A stretch of 54,958 bases of DNA, taken from contig CAJTZE010000021.1 in the NCBI GenBank assembly GCA_910584265.1, positions 1-54,958 of the forward strand, written 5' to 3'. Below the pieces are notes generated by a model. It was not told the origin of the DNA. It saw only the letters and a list, made by a program, of their open reading frames with translations, and did no database searches. Shown here piece after piece: positions 37,615 through 46,407 of the stretch (the first letter of the stretch is position 1; every line of letters starts with the position of its first letter). This DNA comes from an uncultured Dorea sp. GTDB taxonomy: Bacteria; Bacillota; Clostridia; Lachnospirales; Lachnospiraceae. Made by a program: the position numbers and the translations under genes.

Positions 37615-38265
37615 ATGCTTGCAGATTATCATGTACATACGGAATTTAGCGATGATTCCGTCTGTCCGATGGAACAGGTGGTCCGGGATGCTATAGGCAT
37701 GGGGATGGAATTTGGTGTGCAGACGCATACCATTCCTAAGTACGAGGAGCTGTTTGGGAAATATCCGCTGGATTTTGTCATCCTGTCCATACATCAGGTG
37801 GAGGATAAGGAATTCTGGACGCAGGATTTTCAAAAAGGGAGAAGCCAGAAGGAATACAATGAACGGTATTATGAAGAAATGCATAATGTGGTCAGGGCAT
37901 ACAAAAATTACAGTGTGCTGGTCCACATGGACTTGATTACCCGGTATGATGAAAATGGGTACTATCCATTTGAGAAGTCCCGGCCTATTGTTGAGGATAT
38001 ATTGAAAACAGTGATTGAAGACGGAAAAGGAATCGAATTCAACACTTCCTATCACCGGTACGGACTGAAGGATACCACGCCGTCTGTGGATATTTTGAAA
38101 TTATACAAAAGGCTGGGCGGGGAGATCATTACAATCGGAAGCGACAGCCATAGAAAAGAGCATTTGGGAGCGTATATCCGGGAGGCAGGACAATTACTGA
38201 AAGATTTGGGCTTTCGGTTTCTTTGCATTTATGATAGAATGAAGCCTATATATTGCAGATTGTAA
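37615..38265 (+). pseudogene. PHP-domain histidinol-phosphatase-like protein with internal in-frame deletion
   Basis: The first 30 residues (MLADYHVHTEFSDDS, the first metal motif) and the rest from EFGVQTHTIPKYEELF to the SDSH motif near the end match HisK/PHP phosphatases of about 270 residues. Here the length is 216. The segment with the second metal motif (TDH, normally following GMGM) and the next 55-65 residues are missing at about 37702. The joint reads GMGMEFG; family members have a similar MGxE on both sides, which suggests recombination between short repeats. Two metal ligands are lost, so activity is unlikely. The frame is kept. Confidence 0.72.
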
Positions 38266-38359
38266 GGAGCTGTGGCGTGATAAAGACGCGGAAGCCTTTT
38301 TATCACATAAGGAATGACGCCTCAGAGCTTTATTTACGAAAAAGGACTATAGGTGTGCG

Positions 38360-38842
38360 ATGGAGCGTAAAATATTATTATTAGGGAATCCGGAATTATA
38401 TAAGGTGAGCGGGGAAGTGAAAGAAGAGGAGCTTGAGGAGCTGCGCCCGGTGTTTGAGGATATGTTTGACTGTATCAGAGGGATCCGCAGGGATTACGGA
38501 TTCGGAAGAGCGATCGCAGCGCCTCAGATCGGCGTTTGCAAGCGGCTGATCTGTATACTGACGGATAAGCCTTACGTGATCATCAACCCGTCTTTGGAAT
38601 TTACAGACGATGAGATGATGGAGCTTATGGATGACTGCATGTCATTTCCGAATCTATTGGTGAAGGTCCGCCGCTACAGGCATTGTATTCTTCGGTACCG
38701 GGATGAGAACTGGAACAGCCGGGAAATGAGGATGGATGATGATATGGCAGAGCTGATCCAGCATGAATATGATCATTTGGACGGTATTCTGGCTACCATG
38801 AGGGCGGTTGATAATAAATCCTTTGTGATGAAGGAAAAATAA
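38360..38842 (+). CDS. peptide deformylase homologue
   Basis: This 160-residue protein has the three deformylase motifs. Motif 1 is FGRAIAAPQIG, motif 2 is DDCMSFPN (usual EGCLS, metal cysteine kept), and motif 3 is QHEYDHLDG (HExxH). Deformylases remove the formyl group of N-terminal methionine. Motif 2 deviates from the housekeeping form, so this could be an accessory deformylase or a specialised relative. ATG has only a distant AAAGGA. It stands between a PHP gene and a metal exporter. Confidence 0.82.
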   Translation: MERKILLLGNPELYKVSGEVKEEELEELRPVFEDMFDCIRGIRRDYGFGRAIAAPQIGVCKRLICILTDKPYVIINPSLEFTDDEMMELMDDCMSFPNLLVKVRRYRHCILRYRDENWNSREMRMDDDMAELIQHEYDHLDGILATMRAVDNKSFVMKEK

Positions 38843-38892
38843 TATACCACAGAAAGAGATTATGACTGATTATCTGCGGGAGGACGGCTAGA

Positions 38893-39765
38893 ATGGAGAA
38901 TAATTTTGAGAAAACAGCAATCAGAGTATCTCTGGTCAGCGTGGTGTGGAATCTTGTACTTTCGGTATTTAAGCTTTTTGCCGGGATCATAGCCCGGTCC
39001 GGGGCTATGATCAGCGATGCGGTTCATTCGGCATCGGATGTATTCAGCAGCGTTGTTGTGATGGCCGGCGTGAAGATGGCGAGCAAGGAGTCTGATAAGG
39101 AACATCCTTTTGGGCATGAAAGGCTGGAGTGCGTTGCTGCAATCGTGCTGTCTACCGTGCTTGTAGCGACGGGTCTCGGTATCGGATATACTGCGGTGAT
39201 GAAGCTGATCCGGGGAGAATATGTAACGGCGGTTCCGGGAATGCTGGCGCTTGTGGCGGCGGTGATATCAATTGCAGTGAAAGAAGCCATGTTCTGGTAT
39301 ACCAGATATTATGCGAAGAAGATAGATTCGGGCGCTCTGATGGCGGATGCATGGCATCATCGGTCGGATTCGCTGTCTTCTATAGGCGCGCTGATCGGCA
39401 TCGGCGGCGCGATCATAGGCTATCCGGTTATGGAGCCGATCGCGAGTATTGTAATCTGCGTTTTTATTGAAAAAGCAGCGTTTGATATCTTCAAGGACGC
39501 CATTGATAAGATGGTGGATAAGTCCTGCGATGAACAGATGGAGACGGAGCTTCGGGAGTGCGCTATGGGGATTTTGGGCGTACTGCAGGTGGATTTACTG
39601 AGAACGCGCATGTTCGGCAATAAGATCTATGTGGAGATGGAGATCGGGGCAGATAAGAACCTTTCTCTGGGAGAGAGCCATGCGATTGCGGAACAGGTAC
39701 ATGATGCGATCGAAGCTGGATGGCCGAAGATTAAGCATATATTGATCCATGTGAATCCGGTTTAG
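38893..39765 (+). CDS. cation diffusion facilitator (CDF) metal exporter
   Basis: This 290-residue CDF transporter has about five to six membrane helices in 1-205, with the paired metal sites SDAVHSASDVFSS and DAWHHRSDSLSS. It also has the HPFGHERLE motif and a cytoplasmic C-terminal metal-binding domain (about 210-290). Family members export Zn2+, Mn2+ or Fe2+ against protons; the ion cannot be read here. ATG follows GGGAGG. Confidence 0.92.
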   Translation: MENNFEKTAIRVSLVSVVWNLVLSVFKLFAGIIARSGAMISDAVHSASDVFSSVVVMAGVKMASKESDKEHPFGHERLECVAAIVLSTVLVATGLGIGYTAVMKLIRGEYVTAVPGMLALVAAVISIAVKEAMFWYTRYYAKKIDSGALMADAWHHRSDSLSSIGALIGIGGAIIGYPVMEPIASIVICVFIEKAAFDIFKDAIDKMVDKSCDEQMETELRECAMGILGVLQVDLLRTRMFGNKIYVEMEIGADKNLSLGESHAIAEQVHDAIEAGWPKIKHILIHVNPV

Positions 39766-39840
39766 GAAAGGGACTATGAAACCGGCGGTCATTACAACCA
39801 CGGATAAAGAGTTAACATAGTTTGCCTGACAAATCCAAAA

Positions 39841-39876
39841 AGAGGGGAATCCGCTTTGCAGTATGGATTCCCCTCT
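39841..39876. terminator. bidirectional terminator
   Basis: AGAGGGGAATCC (39841-39852) pairs with GGATTCCCCTCT (39865-39876). T-rich tails are present on both strands, so it serves both the CDF gene and the convergent coiled-coil gene. Confidence 0.88.
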
Positions 39877-39889
39877 TCTCTATATTGCT

Positions 39890-40762
39890 TTATTTTTTTA
39901 AATCCATGATCTGTTCAGGGATCTGGGCTTGATTTTCTTTATATGCCGCACGGGCTTTGGCCCGCTTAACCTTTAAAGCTTCCGGCGTTGTCTCGGCTTC
40001 TGAAAGGGTTTTTTGGCGCTCCTGCAGAATACCCCTGTTCTGTGGTGGGGAGTCATGGATTGAAGTATCCCTTGCTGTATCGTCTGAGATATCCTCCGTT
40101 GTATGCTCTTCGTTGATTTCACTCTTATCTGCGTCTGCTTCCTCCGTATTTTCTACAGGATCTTCGATTCCAAGCTCAGCAGCTTTTGCTTCTTCGACGG
40201 CCTTTTCTGCTTCCAGCTTTTCTGCTTCTGTCGGAAGCTGGGCATATCTGCCGCTCTTTACAAATTCACCTATAGTTTCTTCCAAAGCCATATTTTTCTG
40301 GAGCTCCTGCCAGATGATCCCAAGCTTTGCGCTTTCGGGTATAGCAGGATTACTCTTAACGCTGTTTACTACACTTAGGGAAGCTGCCGTACGATTCATT
40401 CTTACACGTTGAACGTCTTCTTTTGTCTTACATTTTTTTAGCTCTTCCTCATAGCTTTTCTGTTCTTCTTCTATGGCTTTCGCTTTCTGATAGGTCTGAG
40501 GATCATTCTTTTGCAGATATTCCATTTCCTCCCGCGTCAGCTTCTTGCCGCTTGCAAGCTTTGTCCGGATCTGTGAGGAAAGATTCGACGATCCGTCTGT
40601 CTGGGCCAGCCGGATCTCCTCCGCCTGCCGTGCGGTTGGATCACTTAACTTTGTGCTTCCATCCGCAGTGAAGTCGTTATTTGCTTTCTTCTGCTGCCAT
40701 TTCATCTGCATCGCCATATTCTTTGTATATGTGCCTAATGACTGCATCATGTAAAAATTCAA
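39890..40762 (-). CDS. hydrophilic coiled-coil protein of unknown function under a sigma-28-type promoter
   Basis: This 290-residue protein has no signal peptide or membrane helix, is rich in K, E, Q and A, and has predicted long helices (90-130 and 175-215). An acidic low-complexity stretch lies near 205-245 and a basic tail (KVKRAKARAAYKEN) follows. I start it at TTG 40762, which lies 8 bases after AAGGAGG; the GTG at 40771 overlaps the Shine-Dalgarno. It has a long 5' leader and a promoter of the flagellar sigma type, so it may belong to the motility regulon, although no flagellar gene is in the window. No family recognised. Confidence 0.72.
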   Translation of the reverse strand: MNFYMMQSLGTYTKNMAMQMKWQQKKANNDFTADGSTKLSDPTARQAEEIRLAQTDGSSNLSSQIRTKLASGKKLTREEMEYLQKNDPQTYQKAKAIEEEQKSYEEELKKCKTKEDVQRVRMNRTAASLSVVNSVKSNPAIPESAKLGIIWQELQKNMALEETIGEFVKSGRYAQLPTEAEKLEAEKAVEEAKAAELGIEDPVENTEEADADKSEINEEHTTEDISDDTARDTSIHDSPPQNRGILQERQKTLSEAETTPEALKVKRAKARAAYKENQAQIPEQIMDLKK

Positions 40763-40767
40763 GACAT

Positions 40768-40781
40768 ACACCTCCTTGTAT
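40768..40781 (-). promoter_or_regulatory. CsrA-like site over the ribosome binding site
   Basis: In the mRNA the sequence ATACAAGGAGGTGT covers the Shine-Dalgarno and matches the CsrA consensus RUACARGGAUGU at all but one position. Further GGA triplets lie in hairpin loops or junctions of the leader (near 40815-40850). CsrA control is an inference. Confidence 0.45.
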
Positions 40782-40927
40782 CATACCTTTACCCATTCTT
40801 TGTTATGTCCTCTTTTATGTCTCCGTTACCGTTCCTCTGCCTGAGAGGCCGGGGTTAAAATAACCCGTCTGGATACACAGAGATATTTCAGAAATAAAAA
40901 CTTCTGATACCTTTTGTTCTATCTTTT

Positions 40928-40954
40928 TTATCGGCAAGATACGATGGAAAATTA
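40928..40954 (-). promoter_or_regulatory. sigma-28 (SigD/FliA-type) promoter
   Basis: On the minus strand TAAT (40954-40951) and GCCGATAA (40935-40928) are separated by 15 bases, close to the sigma-28 consensus TAAA-N15-GCCGATAA. Transcription would start near 40920 and give a leader of about 158 bases with two short hairpins (GGGTTA/TAACCC and CCTCT/AGAGG). Confidence 0.65.
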
Positions 40955-40970
40955 AGATTTATCTAGGGAA

Positions 40971-41283
40971 GTGATTTCAGATATTCTGGAGCATAAAGAC
41001 AGCTTATCAAAGTATCCCGAATTAAAAGAGCGTATGCAGAGCCTTTTACAGAACGGCGAGAAGATAACGCCGAAACAGTGGAAAGCCGAGATACAGTCTT
41101 TGCAGTCCGAGTATGACAGTATCGGCAAGGAGCAGACCAAGACCGCCACAGAATTAGCGTATGCCGAGGTAATCAGCTACAACAAAAAGAACCTTGAGAG
41201 GGAGCTTCAGAACGAGAGCCGACAGCATAACAGGCAACAGAACAGAACGAAACAGAGGGAGGAAGTCATGGCAAAGCGTACTG
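40971..41283 (+). pseudogene. C-terminal remnant of a mobilisation relaxase
   Basis: The frame opens with ISDILEHKDSLSKYPELKERM and continues to KTATELAYAEVISYNKKNLERELQ and a basic glutamine/arginine-rich tail. This resembles the C-terminus of relaxases from Firmicutes conjugative or mobilisable elements. No catalytic N-terminal part, oriT or other transfer gene is near. From about 41284 the frame passes into unrelated sequence that on the other strand is a ClbS/DfsB remnant. I read it as a scar of an excised or decayed element. Confidence 0.5.
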
Positions 41284-41288
41284 CGAAG

Positions 41289-41451
41289 TTATTTCCTGCA
41301 GTTTTTCCGGCGTGTCTTCAACTTTTTTGCCGCCCAGTTATAATGGCTGGTGGTGGCAGAAATGAAATAGGAGCCGAGATTGCTGGTGCCATTCATATAA
41401 ATGAATCAGGACATCCCGGAGATTCTTGTCTCTTTTCCAATGAGCTTCTTT
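41289..41451 (-). pseudogene. remnant of a ClbS/DfsB-type four-helix-bundle gene with internal deletion
   Basis: Read leftwards, one frame gives EAHWKRDKNLRDVLIHLYEWH (41451 to about 41390), a typical middle segment of ClbS/DfsB proteins. The sequence then changes frame at GGCACCAGC and gives GTSNLGSYFISATTSHYNWAAKK, the family's C-terminal end, with a stop at 41289. About 75-85 residues between the two are missing. The N-terminal part is not recognisable. Family members include the colibactin resistance protein ClbS. The gene is dead. Confidence 0.65.
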
Positions 41452-41649
41452 GGAATTTTTTTTGGCGCTTATCTAATGCTTTCATCTTTTTTTCAAATGC
41501 TTTATAATAAAAATGAAGGTGTATTTAAAGGAATATTTGTGTAACCGGAGAATAAACGAAGCTGTAGTGATTTTGAGTTGAATTGTTATTATATCATATT
41601 CAAAAAGAAAATAGAGTTTTGAAGGAGGAACGGGAAGGGGCTGGAATTT

Positions 41650-42177
41650 ATGTATCTGATATCGCTGTATTTTGACAATCAGACGGAGGAAGTGTTTCAG
41701 AGGTATATGATAAGGACGGCGGAAAAAACAGGGAATTTCTATATGCTGGAGCATCAGATCCCGCCTCATCTTACGATAGCTTCGTGTAAAGGCAGGAAGG
41801 AAGAAGAACTGATCAGGGCCTTGGATGCATGTGCCGGAAGCTGGAGGGCGGGAATGATCAACTGGATGGTTATCGGAAGCTTTAAGCCCCATGTGTTGTT
41901 TCTGATGCCTGTTTTGAACCGGTATCTGCATGAGCTGTGCGTATCGGTTAATACAGCGGCAGATGAGTTAGGCGGCAGAGAAGGAGACCGGTACCGGCCC
42001 TTCGGCTGGATGCCGCATGTCACGATAGCCCGCACGCTGACAGAGCAGCAGATGATTATGGGCTTTCATGTACTACAGGCAAATTTCAGTCCGTTTTCCG
42101 GAATGGGAACAAGAATTGGGCTGGCGCGGAGCAATCCGTATCAGGATATTAAAATGTGGAAGCTGCCGGAGAACTGA
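41650..42177 (+). CDS. 2H phosphoesterase (LigT / 2'-5' RNA ligase-like)
   Basis: This 175-residue protein has the two HxTx motifs of the 2H superfamily: PHLTIAS near residue 38 and PHVTIAR near residue 122. Such enzymes open cyclic phosphodiesters of RNA ends or nucleotides. A good AAGGAGG lies about 20 bases before the ATG at 41650; GGAAGGGG is closer, so the start is plausible but not certain. It is followed by a strong terminator and is a single-gene unit. Confidence 0.83.
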   Translation: MYLISLYFDNQTEEVFQRYMIRTAEKTGNFYMLEHQIPPHLTIASCKGRKEEELIRALDACAGSWRAGMINWMVIGSFKPHVLFLMPVLNRYLHELCVSVNTAADELGGREGDRYRPFGWMPHVTIARTLTEQQMIMGFHVLQANFSPFSGMGTRIGLARSNPYQDIKMWKLPEN

Positions 42178-42232
42178 TTCCGGCGGAGAGGACAGTATTG
42201 TTAAGAATATAAATGAATCAGGAACAGGAGAG

Positions 42233-42269
42233 ATACCCCGGTTATTGCAGGCTGATAACCGGGGTATTT
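42233..42269 (+). terminator. terminator after the 2H phosphoesterase gene
   Basis: ATACCCCGGTTAT (42233-42245) pairs perfectly with ATAACCGGGGTAT (42255-42267), followed by TTTCT. Confidence 0.85.
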
Positions 42270-42353
42270 CTATGCTTTAATGCACGGGAAAATTCTCGGC
42301 ATCAGGCCGCCTGTATTGCCTGATATTTAACAATGTTTTTTTGTGGAAAAGTA

Positions 42354-42381
42354 TTGACTTTATCTGCATATAGATTATAAT
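42354..42381 (+). promoter_or_regulatory. promoter of the sorbitol operon
   Basis: TTGACT (42354-42359) and TATAAT (42376-42381) are 16 bases apart. The leader to the first gene is about 205 bases and contains a weak hairpin (CAGAAAA with TTTTCTG, then T-rich) near 42507-42545. An open frame in the leader (42415-42639) has lysine/glutamate-rich coding-like composition but no ribosome binding site. Confidence 0.65.
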
Positions 42382-42593
42382 GCAATTACTTTAATAAAAT
42401 AATTAATAAAAGTATTGCAGCAAACGGGGAATGATTGGAATAAAAAGGATGAACAGAGGATTTCCGAAGGGTGGAAAAACGATGAACTAATTCATTTCCA
42501 AGAGTCAGAAAAAGCTGGTATTAAAGAATTCTTTTCTGTTTTATACAATGGGTTCATAAAAGAAAAGCAAAGTATCAAAAGGAGGAGAAAGAA

Positions 42594-43394
42594 ATGGATA
42601 AGAGCTGGCTTGAGTTGGAGGGTAAGGTCGTTATCGTGACAGGCGGCGCATCCGGTATCGGTAAGCATGTAGTAGAGAGGCTTCTGGATGTAGGCGCGGA
42701 TGCGGTAATTGTGGACATGAATGTGGAGACCGGGGCAGAGCTTCATGGCGCATATTGTGTTCAGTGTAACGTTACCGACGCCGACAGCGTAAAAGCGATG
42801 GCAGATGCGGTAGTAGAGAAGTATGGAAGGATTGACGCGCTGGTAAATAATGCGGGAATCAACCTGCCGAGGCTTCTGGTAGATGTGGTTGGAGAGAAGC
42901 CGCAGTATGAGCTGAACGACGATTCCTTTAACAAGATGTTTGCAGTGAATGTAAAGGGAGTGTTCCTCTGCGCACAGGCCTGCGCAAAGCAGATGCTAAA
43001 GCAGGGCGGAGGAGTGATTGTGAATATGTCCTCTGAGTCCGGCAAGGAGGGCTCGCAGGGACAGTCCGCATACTCTGCAACAAAGGGCGCTGTAGACAGC
43101 TTCACCCGTTCCTGGGCGAAGGAGCTTGGCAAATACAACATCCGTGTACTGGCATGTGCGCCCGGCATCATGGAGGCAACGGGCCTTCGGACTGCAGCTT
43201 ATAATGAAGCGCTGGCGTATACAAGAGGATGTAAGCCGGAGGAGTTGTCAACGGATTATACGAAGGTGATCCCGATGGGCCGCGACGGGAAGCTTGACGA
43301 GGTAGGCGATCTGGTAGCATATCTGGTTTCCGACCGTGCAAGTTACATTGCAGGAACGACCATCAACATTTCCGGAGGGAAATCCCGCGGATAG
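42594..43394 (+). CDS. srlD: sorbitol-6-phosphate 2-dehydrogenase (SDR family)
   Basis: This short-chain dehydrogenase of 266 residues has the NAD-binding TGGASGIG, the NNAG motif and the catalytic SSES...YSATK set. In a glucitol PTS operon it oxidises sorbitol-6-phosphate to fructose-6-phosphate. ATG follows AAGGAGG. It is the first gene of the operon, followed by the regulator, GutM and the three PTS proteins; the whole set is complete in the window. Confidence 0.9.
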   Translation: MDKSWLELEGKVVIVTGGASGIGKHVVERLLDVGADAVIVDMNVETGAELHGAYCVQCNVTDADSVKAMADAVVEKYGRIDALVNNAGINLPRLLVDVVGEKPQYELNDDSFNKMFAVNVKGVFLCAQACAKQMLKQGGGVIVNMSSESGKEGSQGQSAYSATKGAVDSFTRSWAKELGKYNIRVLACAPGIMEATGLRTAAYNEALAYTRGCKPEELSTDYTKVIPMGRDGKLDEVGDLVAYLVSDRASYIAGTTINISGGKSRG

Positions 43395-43420
43395 CAAAGG
43401 ATAGAAAGGAGTGCTGGCAG

Positions 43421-45340
43421 TTGAAGAGCTTATTTAGTGATAACCGCAATGCGAATATGCTGCAGCTATTTAGAAAAAGTTCGGTAATTTCAGTCGGCAC
43501 TTTGGCAGCAAAGCTGGACGTGAGTGAGAGAACTGTACGCAACGATATCAGGCAGTTGAACGAGGAGCTTGCGGACTGTGCGGAGATTATGGGCGAACAG
43601 GGCAGATACAGCCTTAGGATCTTTAATCTGGAGCGGTTCAGAGAGCGGTTTGCGAAGATGATAGAGACGGATGATTTCTTAAATTCACCCCGCAACCGGA
43701 TGGACTATGCTTTTGGAAAGCTGATGCGCACCGAGGAGCCTCTGCTTACGGACGAATTGGCGTATGAGATGAATGTGGGACGCACCACTCTGGTGGGGGA
43801 TATGAAAAAGCTCCGGAGTGAGCTTGTTCCCTACAATCTGGAAATTTACGGACAGACAAGCAAGGGCATGAGCCTGCGCGGCGAGGAAAGCGATATCCGC
43901 AAATATGTGCTGGAAAATAATTACGAGCAGATTTATGGGGAATATCCTCTGGACAGGGAAATTGCTGAAATGATTACCAGGACATTTTCCAAGCATTCAT
44001 TTGAAAAGAGTGTACAGATCAAATTTGAACAGTACATAACCTTGATGCTGGACCGGTTTCTGACCGGACATTATATCGGGTCTTTATCGGCAAAGTATTA
44101 TAATCTGACTTCTCGTCAGGAATTTTTGATCGTAAATGAGCTGATCAATGAGATCGCGGGGATGATGCAGGTAGATTTTCCGGTAGAAGAAAAGCTGTTC
44201 GTATTACTTCCGATCGTGGGTATGCGGACGCCGGCGGATACAGAGAACATGCAGAAGATCAAGCTTGACGAGGAAGTCAAGGTACTGATGGGCAAAATCC
44301 TCAGACAGATTCAGTCGGAGATGGATATCTCGATCGTAAGCGGGGAGTTTACCGACGAGTTTCTATATCATCTGATGTTTATGATGAACCGTCTACGGTT
44401 TGGCGTAAGGCTTGCGAATCCAATGCTGGACGACCTGAAAAATAAATATCCTCTGGCATATGAGATGGCGGGAATTGCGGCGGACGTGATCGGCAGGGAA
44501 TACAGTCTGGAGGTATCAAAGGATGAACGGGGATATCTGGCGTCTTATTTCGGAGTATTCTTAACGGAGAATGACCTAAAGCGCAGCAAGCGGTTTCGGA
44601 TCGCAGTGGTGTGCGGGACAGGACGAGTTACTGCAAGGCTTGTGGAGGCGCAGCTTAAAAAGGTGCTGGACAGCTCTGCGGAAATGACCCTGTTTGCGGA
44701 TGAAAATGTTACCGCGGATATTCTGGATGAATTTGATATCGTGCTTACCACAGTAAAGCTTCCCTGCGGCTGCAATCGTCCGGTGATCCGGATCCATGAA
44801 GTATTTAATGAGCGGGAGCTGCTGCATAAGATAGAAAAGGCGAAGTACTGGGACAGGATTGAACTTCCGGTTGTGGATAACAACTGGTTTATGATGACCG
44901 GGCTTCTGGAAGAGGAAGCATTCTTCACCTTTGAGGGGGATATCTTATACAGGGACGCTGTAGAGCAGATGGCTTCGGCCTTAAAAGAACAGGGAAGAGT
45001 GGACGAAGGATTTTTAAAGAGGCTTGAGGAGAGGGAAGAGAAGGGAACCATGGTATTTGACCATGCAATTGCGATTCCCCACAGTATCCAGCATGCGTCA
45101 GACCGGCTGGTATTGGCGATCGGCGTATCAAAAAAGCCAATCCATTCCGGGGAGCATGACATCCGGATCATCTTCCTTTTGGGACTGCCGGAGAAGGTGG
45201 ATTCCGATGACGGCCTGCTGATCCGCTTGTACGATGAGATGATCAGTATATCACAGGATATGGCTCTGCTGGATAAAATTGCAGGATCAGACAGCTTTTA
45301 TGCATTGCTGAGGGCAATGTACCGACAGGTAAACGAGTAA
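43421..45340 (+). CDS. PTS-regulated transcriptional activator (GutR/LicR type) with PRD, EIIB and EIIA domains
   Basis: This 639-residue protein has two N-terminal helix-turn-helix parts (VGTLAAKLDVSERTVRNDI and LLTDELAYEMNVGRTTLVGDM) and PTS regulation domains in about 180-390. An EIIB-like part (VVCGTGRVTARL, cysteine near residue 396) and an EIIA-type end with the phosphorylatable histidine in AIPHSIQ near 553 follow. It is activated or silenced by PTS phosphorylation and most likely controls this operon. I take the TTG at 43421 as start, 10 bases after GAAAGGAG. Confidence 0.87.
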   Translation: MKSLFSDNRNANMLQLFRKSSVISVGTLAAKLDVSERTVRNDIRQLNEELADCAEIMGEQGRYSLRIFNLERFRERFAKMIETDDFLNSPRNRMDYAFGKLMRTEEPLLTDELAYEMNVGRTTLVGDMKKLRSELVPYNLEIYGQTSKGMSLRGEESDIRKYVLENNYEQIYGEYPLDREIAEMITRTFSKHSFEKSVQIKFEQYITLMLDRFLTGHYIGSLSAKYYNLTSRQEFLIVNELINEIAGMMQVDFPVEEKLFVLLPIVGMRTPADTENMQKIKLDEEVKVLMGKILRQIQSEMDISIVSGEFTDEFLYHLMFMMNRLRFGVRLANPMLDDLKNKYPLAYEMAGIAADVIGREYSLEVSKDERGYLASYFGVFLTENDLKRSKRFRIAVVCGTGRVTARLVEAQLKKVLDSSAEMTLFADENVTADILDEFDIVLTTVKLPCGCNRPVIRIHEVFNERELLHKIEKAKYWDRIELPVVDNNWFMMTGLLEEEAFFTFEGDILYRDAVEQMASALKEQGRVDEGFLKRLEEREEKGTMVFDHAIAIPHSIQHASDRLVLAIGVSKKPIHSGEHDIRIIFLLGLPEKVDSDDGLLIRLYDEMISISQDMALLDKIAGSDSFYALLRAMYRQVNE

Positions 45341-45375
45341 CTAGTTGACAAAGACAGGACGGAGGAGTAAAGAAT

Positions 45376-45828
45376 ATGCTTAAAATTATTTTCGTATTTG
45401 CGGTTGCATTTCTGCTTCAGGCGATAGCTTCTATGGCGCAGATGAAATATTTTGCCAAAGAATTTACAGAGTACAGGAAGCAGGGAAAGGTGGTCTGCGG
45501 AAGACAGGCGGGCGGTTTCCATGCAGGAGCAATCGTATTATTTCTGATCGATGATAACGGAATCATCAGAAAGGCAAAGAAGCTGGAAGGCGTTACGTGC
45601 CTTGCGCGTTTTAAGGAGATGAAGGGTTTTCAGGACAAATATGTAGGGGAGCTTACCGGAGAAGAGATTCCGAAAACACATAAGAATCTGAAAAAAGCGG
45701 TTAAGGATGCGGCTCTTACTTATTGCAAATACATTTCCGGAGAGGAAATTGAAAATCCGCCGTCGCCGTTCCAGAAGGCAGGCCGTTCTGTCACAGGACT
45801 TATGCAAAACAAAAAAGTATTACAGTAG
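45376..45828 (+). CDS. gutM: glucitol operon activator protein GutM
   Basis: This 150-residue protein has an N-terminal membrane helix (MLKIIFVFAVAFLLQAIAS) and the conserved core GRQAGGFHAGAIVLFLID. GutM proteins are accessory activators encoded in glucitol operons. ATG follows GGAGGAG. It lies between the PRD regulator and the EIIC gene, the usual order in Firmicutes. Confidence 0.88.
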   Translation: MLKIIFVFAVAFLLQAIASMAQMKYFAKEFTEYRKQGKVVCGRQAGGFHAGAIVLFLIDDNGIIRKAKKLEGVTCLARFKEMKGFQDKYVGELTGEEIPKTHKNLKKAVKDAALTYCKYISGEEIENPPSPFQKAGRSVTGLMQNKKVLQ

Positions 45829-45842
45829 AAAGGTGGATTATT

Positions 45843-46391
45843 ATGGATTTTATCGTTAAATTAGCCTCTGGTTTTATGAATTTATTTACTTTGGGTGGAA
45901 CGCAGTTTGTAAGCTGGGTAACAGGAATTATCCCTACGATCGTGATGCTGCTGATTCTGATGAATGCCATTATCGCGTTGGTAGGAGATGAAAAGATTGA
46001 GAAGATTGCACGGATCTGTACCGGTAATCCGATCCTTAGATATATGGTACTGCCGTTTGTCAGCTGCTTTATGCTGGGAAATCCGATGGGACTTTCAATC
46101 GGTAAATTTATGCCGGAATTCTATAAGCCTTGTTATTATGCGTCAGCTACCTACCACTGTCATACCAATAATGGTATTTTCCCACATATCAATGCTTCTG
46201 AGCTGTTTATCTGGCTCGGCATTGCAAATGGAGTATCGGCGCTGGGACTTAGCACCGTACCGCTTGCAGTCCGCTATCTGTTAGTTGGTCTGGTTGCAAA
46301 TTTTATTTCCGGATGGGCGACGGAATTTACAACAAAATTAGTTGAGAAACAGCAGGGTGTAAAGCTTAGCAGAGAACTTAAGGTGAAATAG
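45843..46391 (+). CDS. srlA: PTS glucitol/sorbitol transporter subunit EIIC
   Basis: This 182-residue membrane protein with about four to five helices forms the first half of the sorbitol-specific EIIC channel. It has motifs MLGNPMGLSIGKFMPEFYKPCYYASATYHCHTN in the family-typical place. It takes up sorbitol together with the EIIBC2 and EIIA proteins encoded directly downstream. ATG follows AGAAAGGTGG. Confidence 0.92.
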   Translation: MDFIVKLASGFMNLFTLGGTQFVSWVTGIIPTIVMLLILMNAIIALVGDEKIEKIARICTGNPILRYMVLPFVSCFMLGNPMGLSIGKFMPEFYKPCYYASATYHCHTNNGIFPHINASELFIWLGIANGVSALGLSTVPLAVRYLLVGLVANFISGWATEFTTKLVEKQQGVKLSRELKVK

Positions 46392-46407
46392 AAGGAGGAT
46401 TTTTATC

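Noticed and set aside
40772..40870. Glycine-riboswitch-like text CTCTCAGGCAGAGG on the minus strand
   Set aside because: The hairpin resembles one half of the motif only; the rest of the aptamer core is missing.
41284..41507. Continuation of the relaxase frame as a real protein end
   Set aside because: This stretch matches a ClbS/DfsB family C-terminus on the other strand, so the plus frame is accidental.
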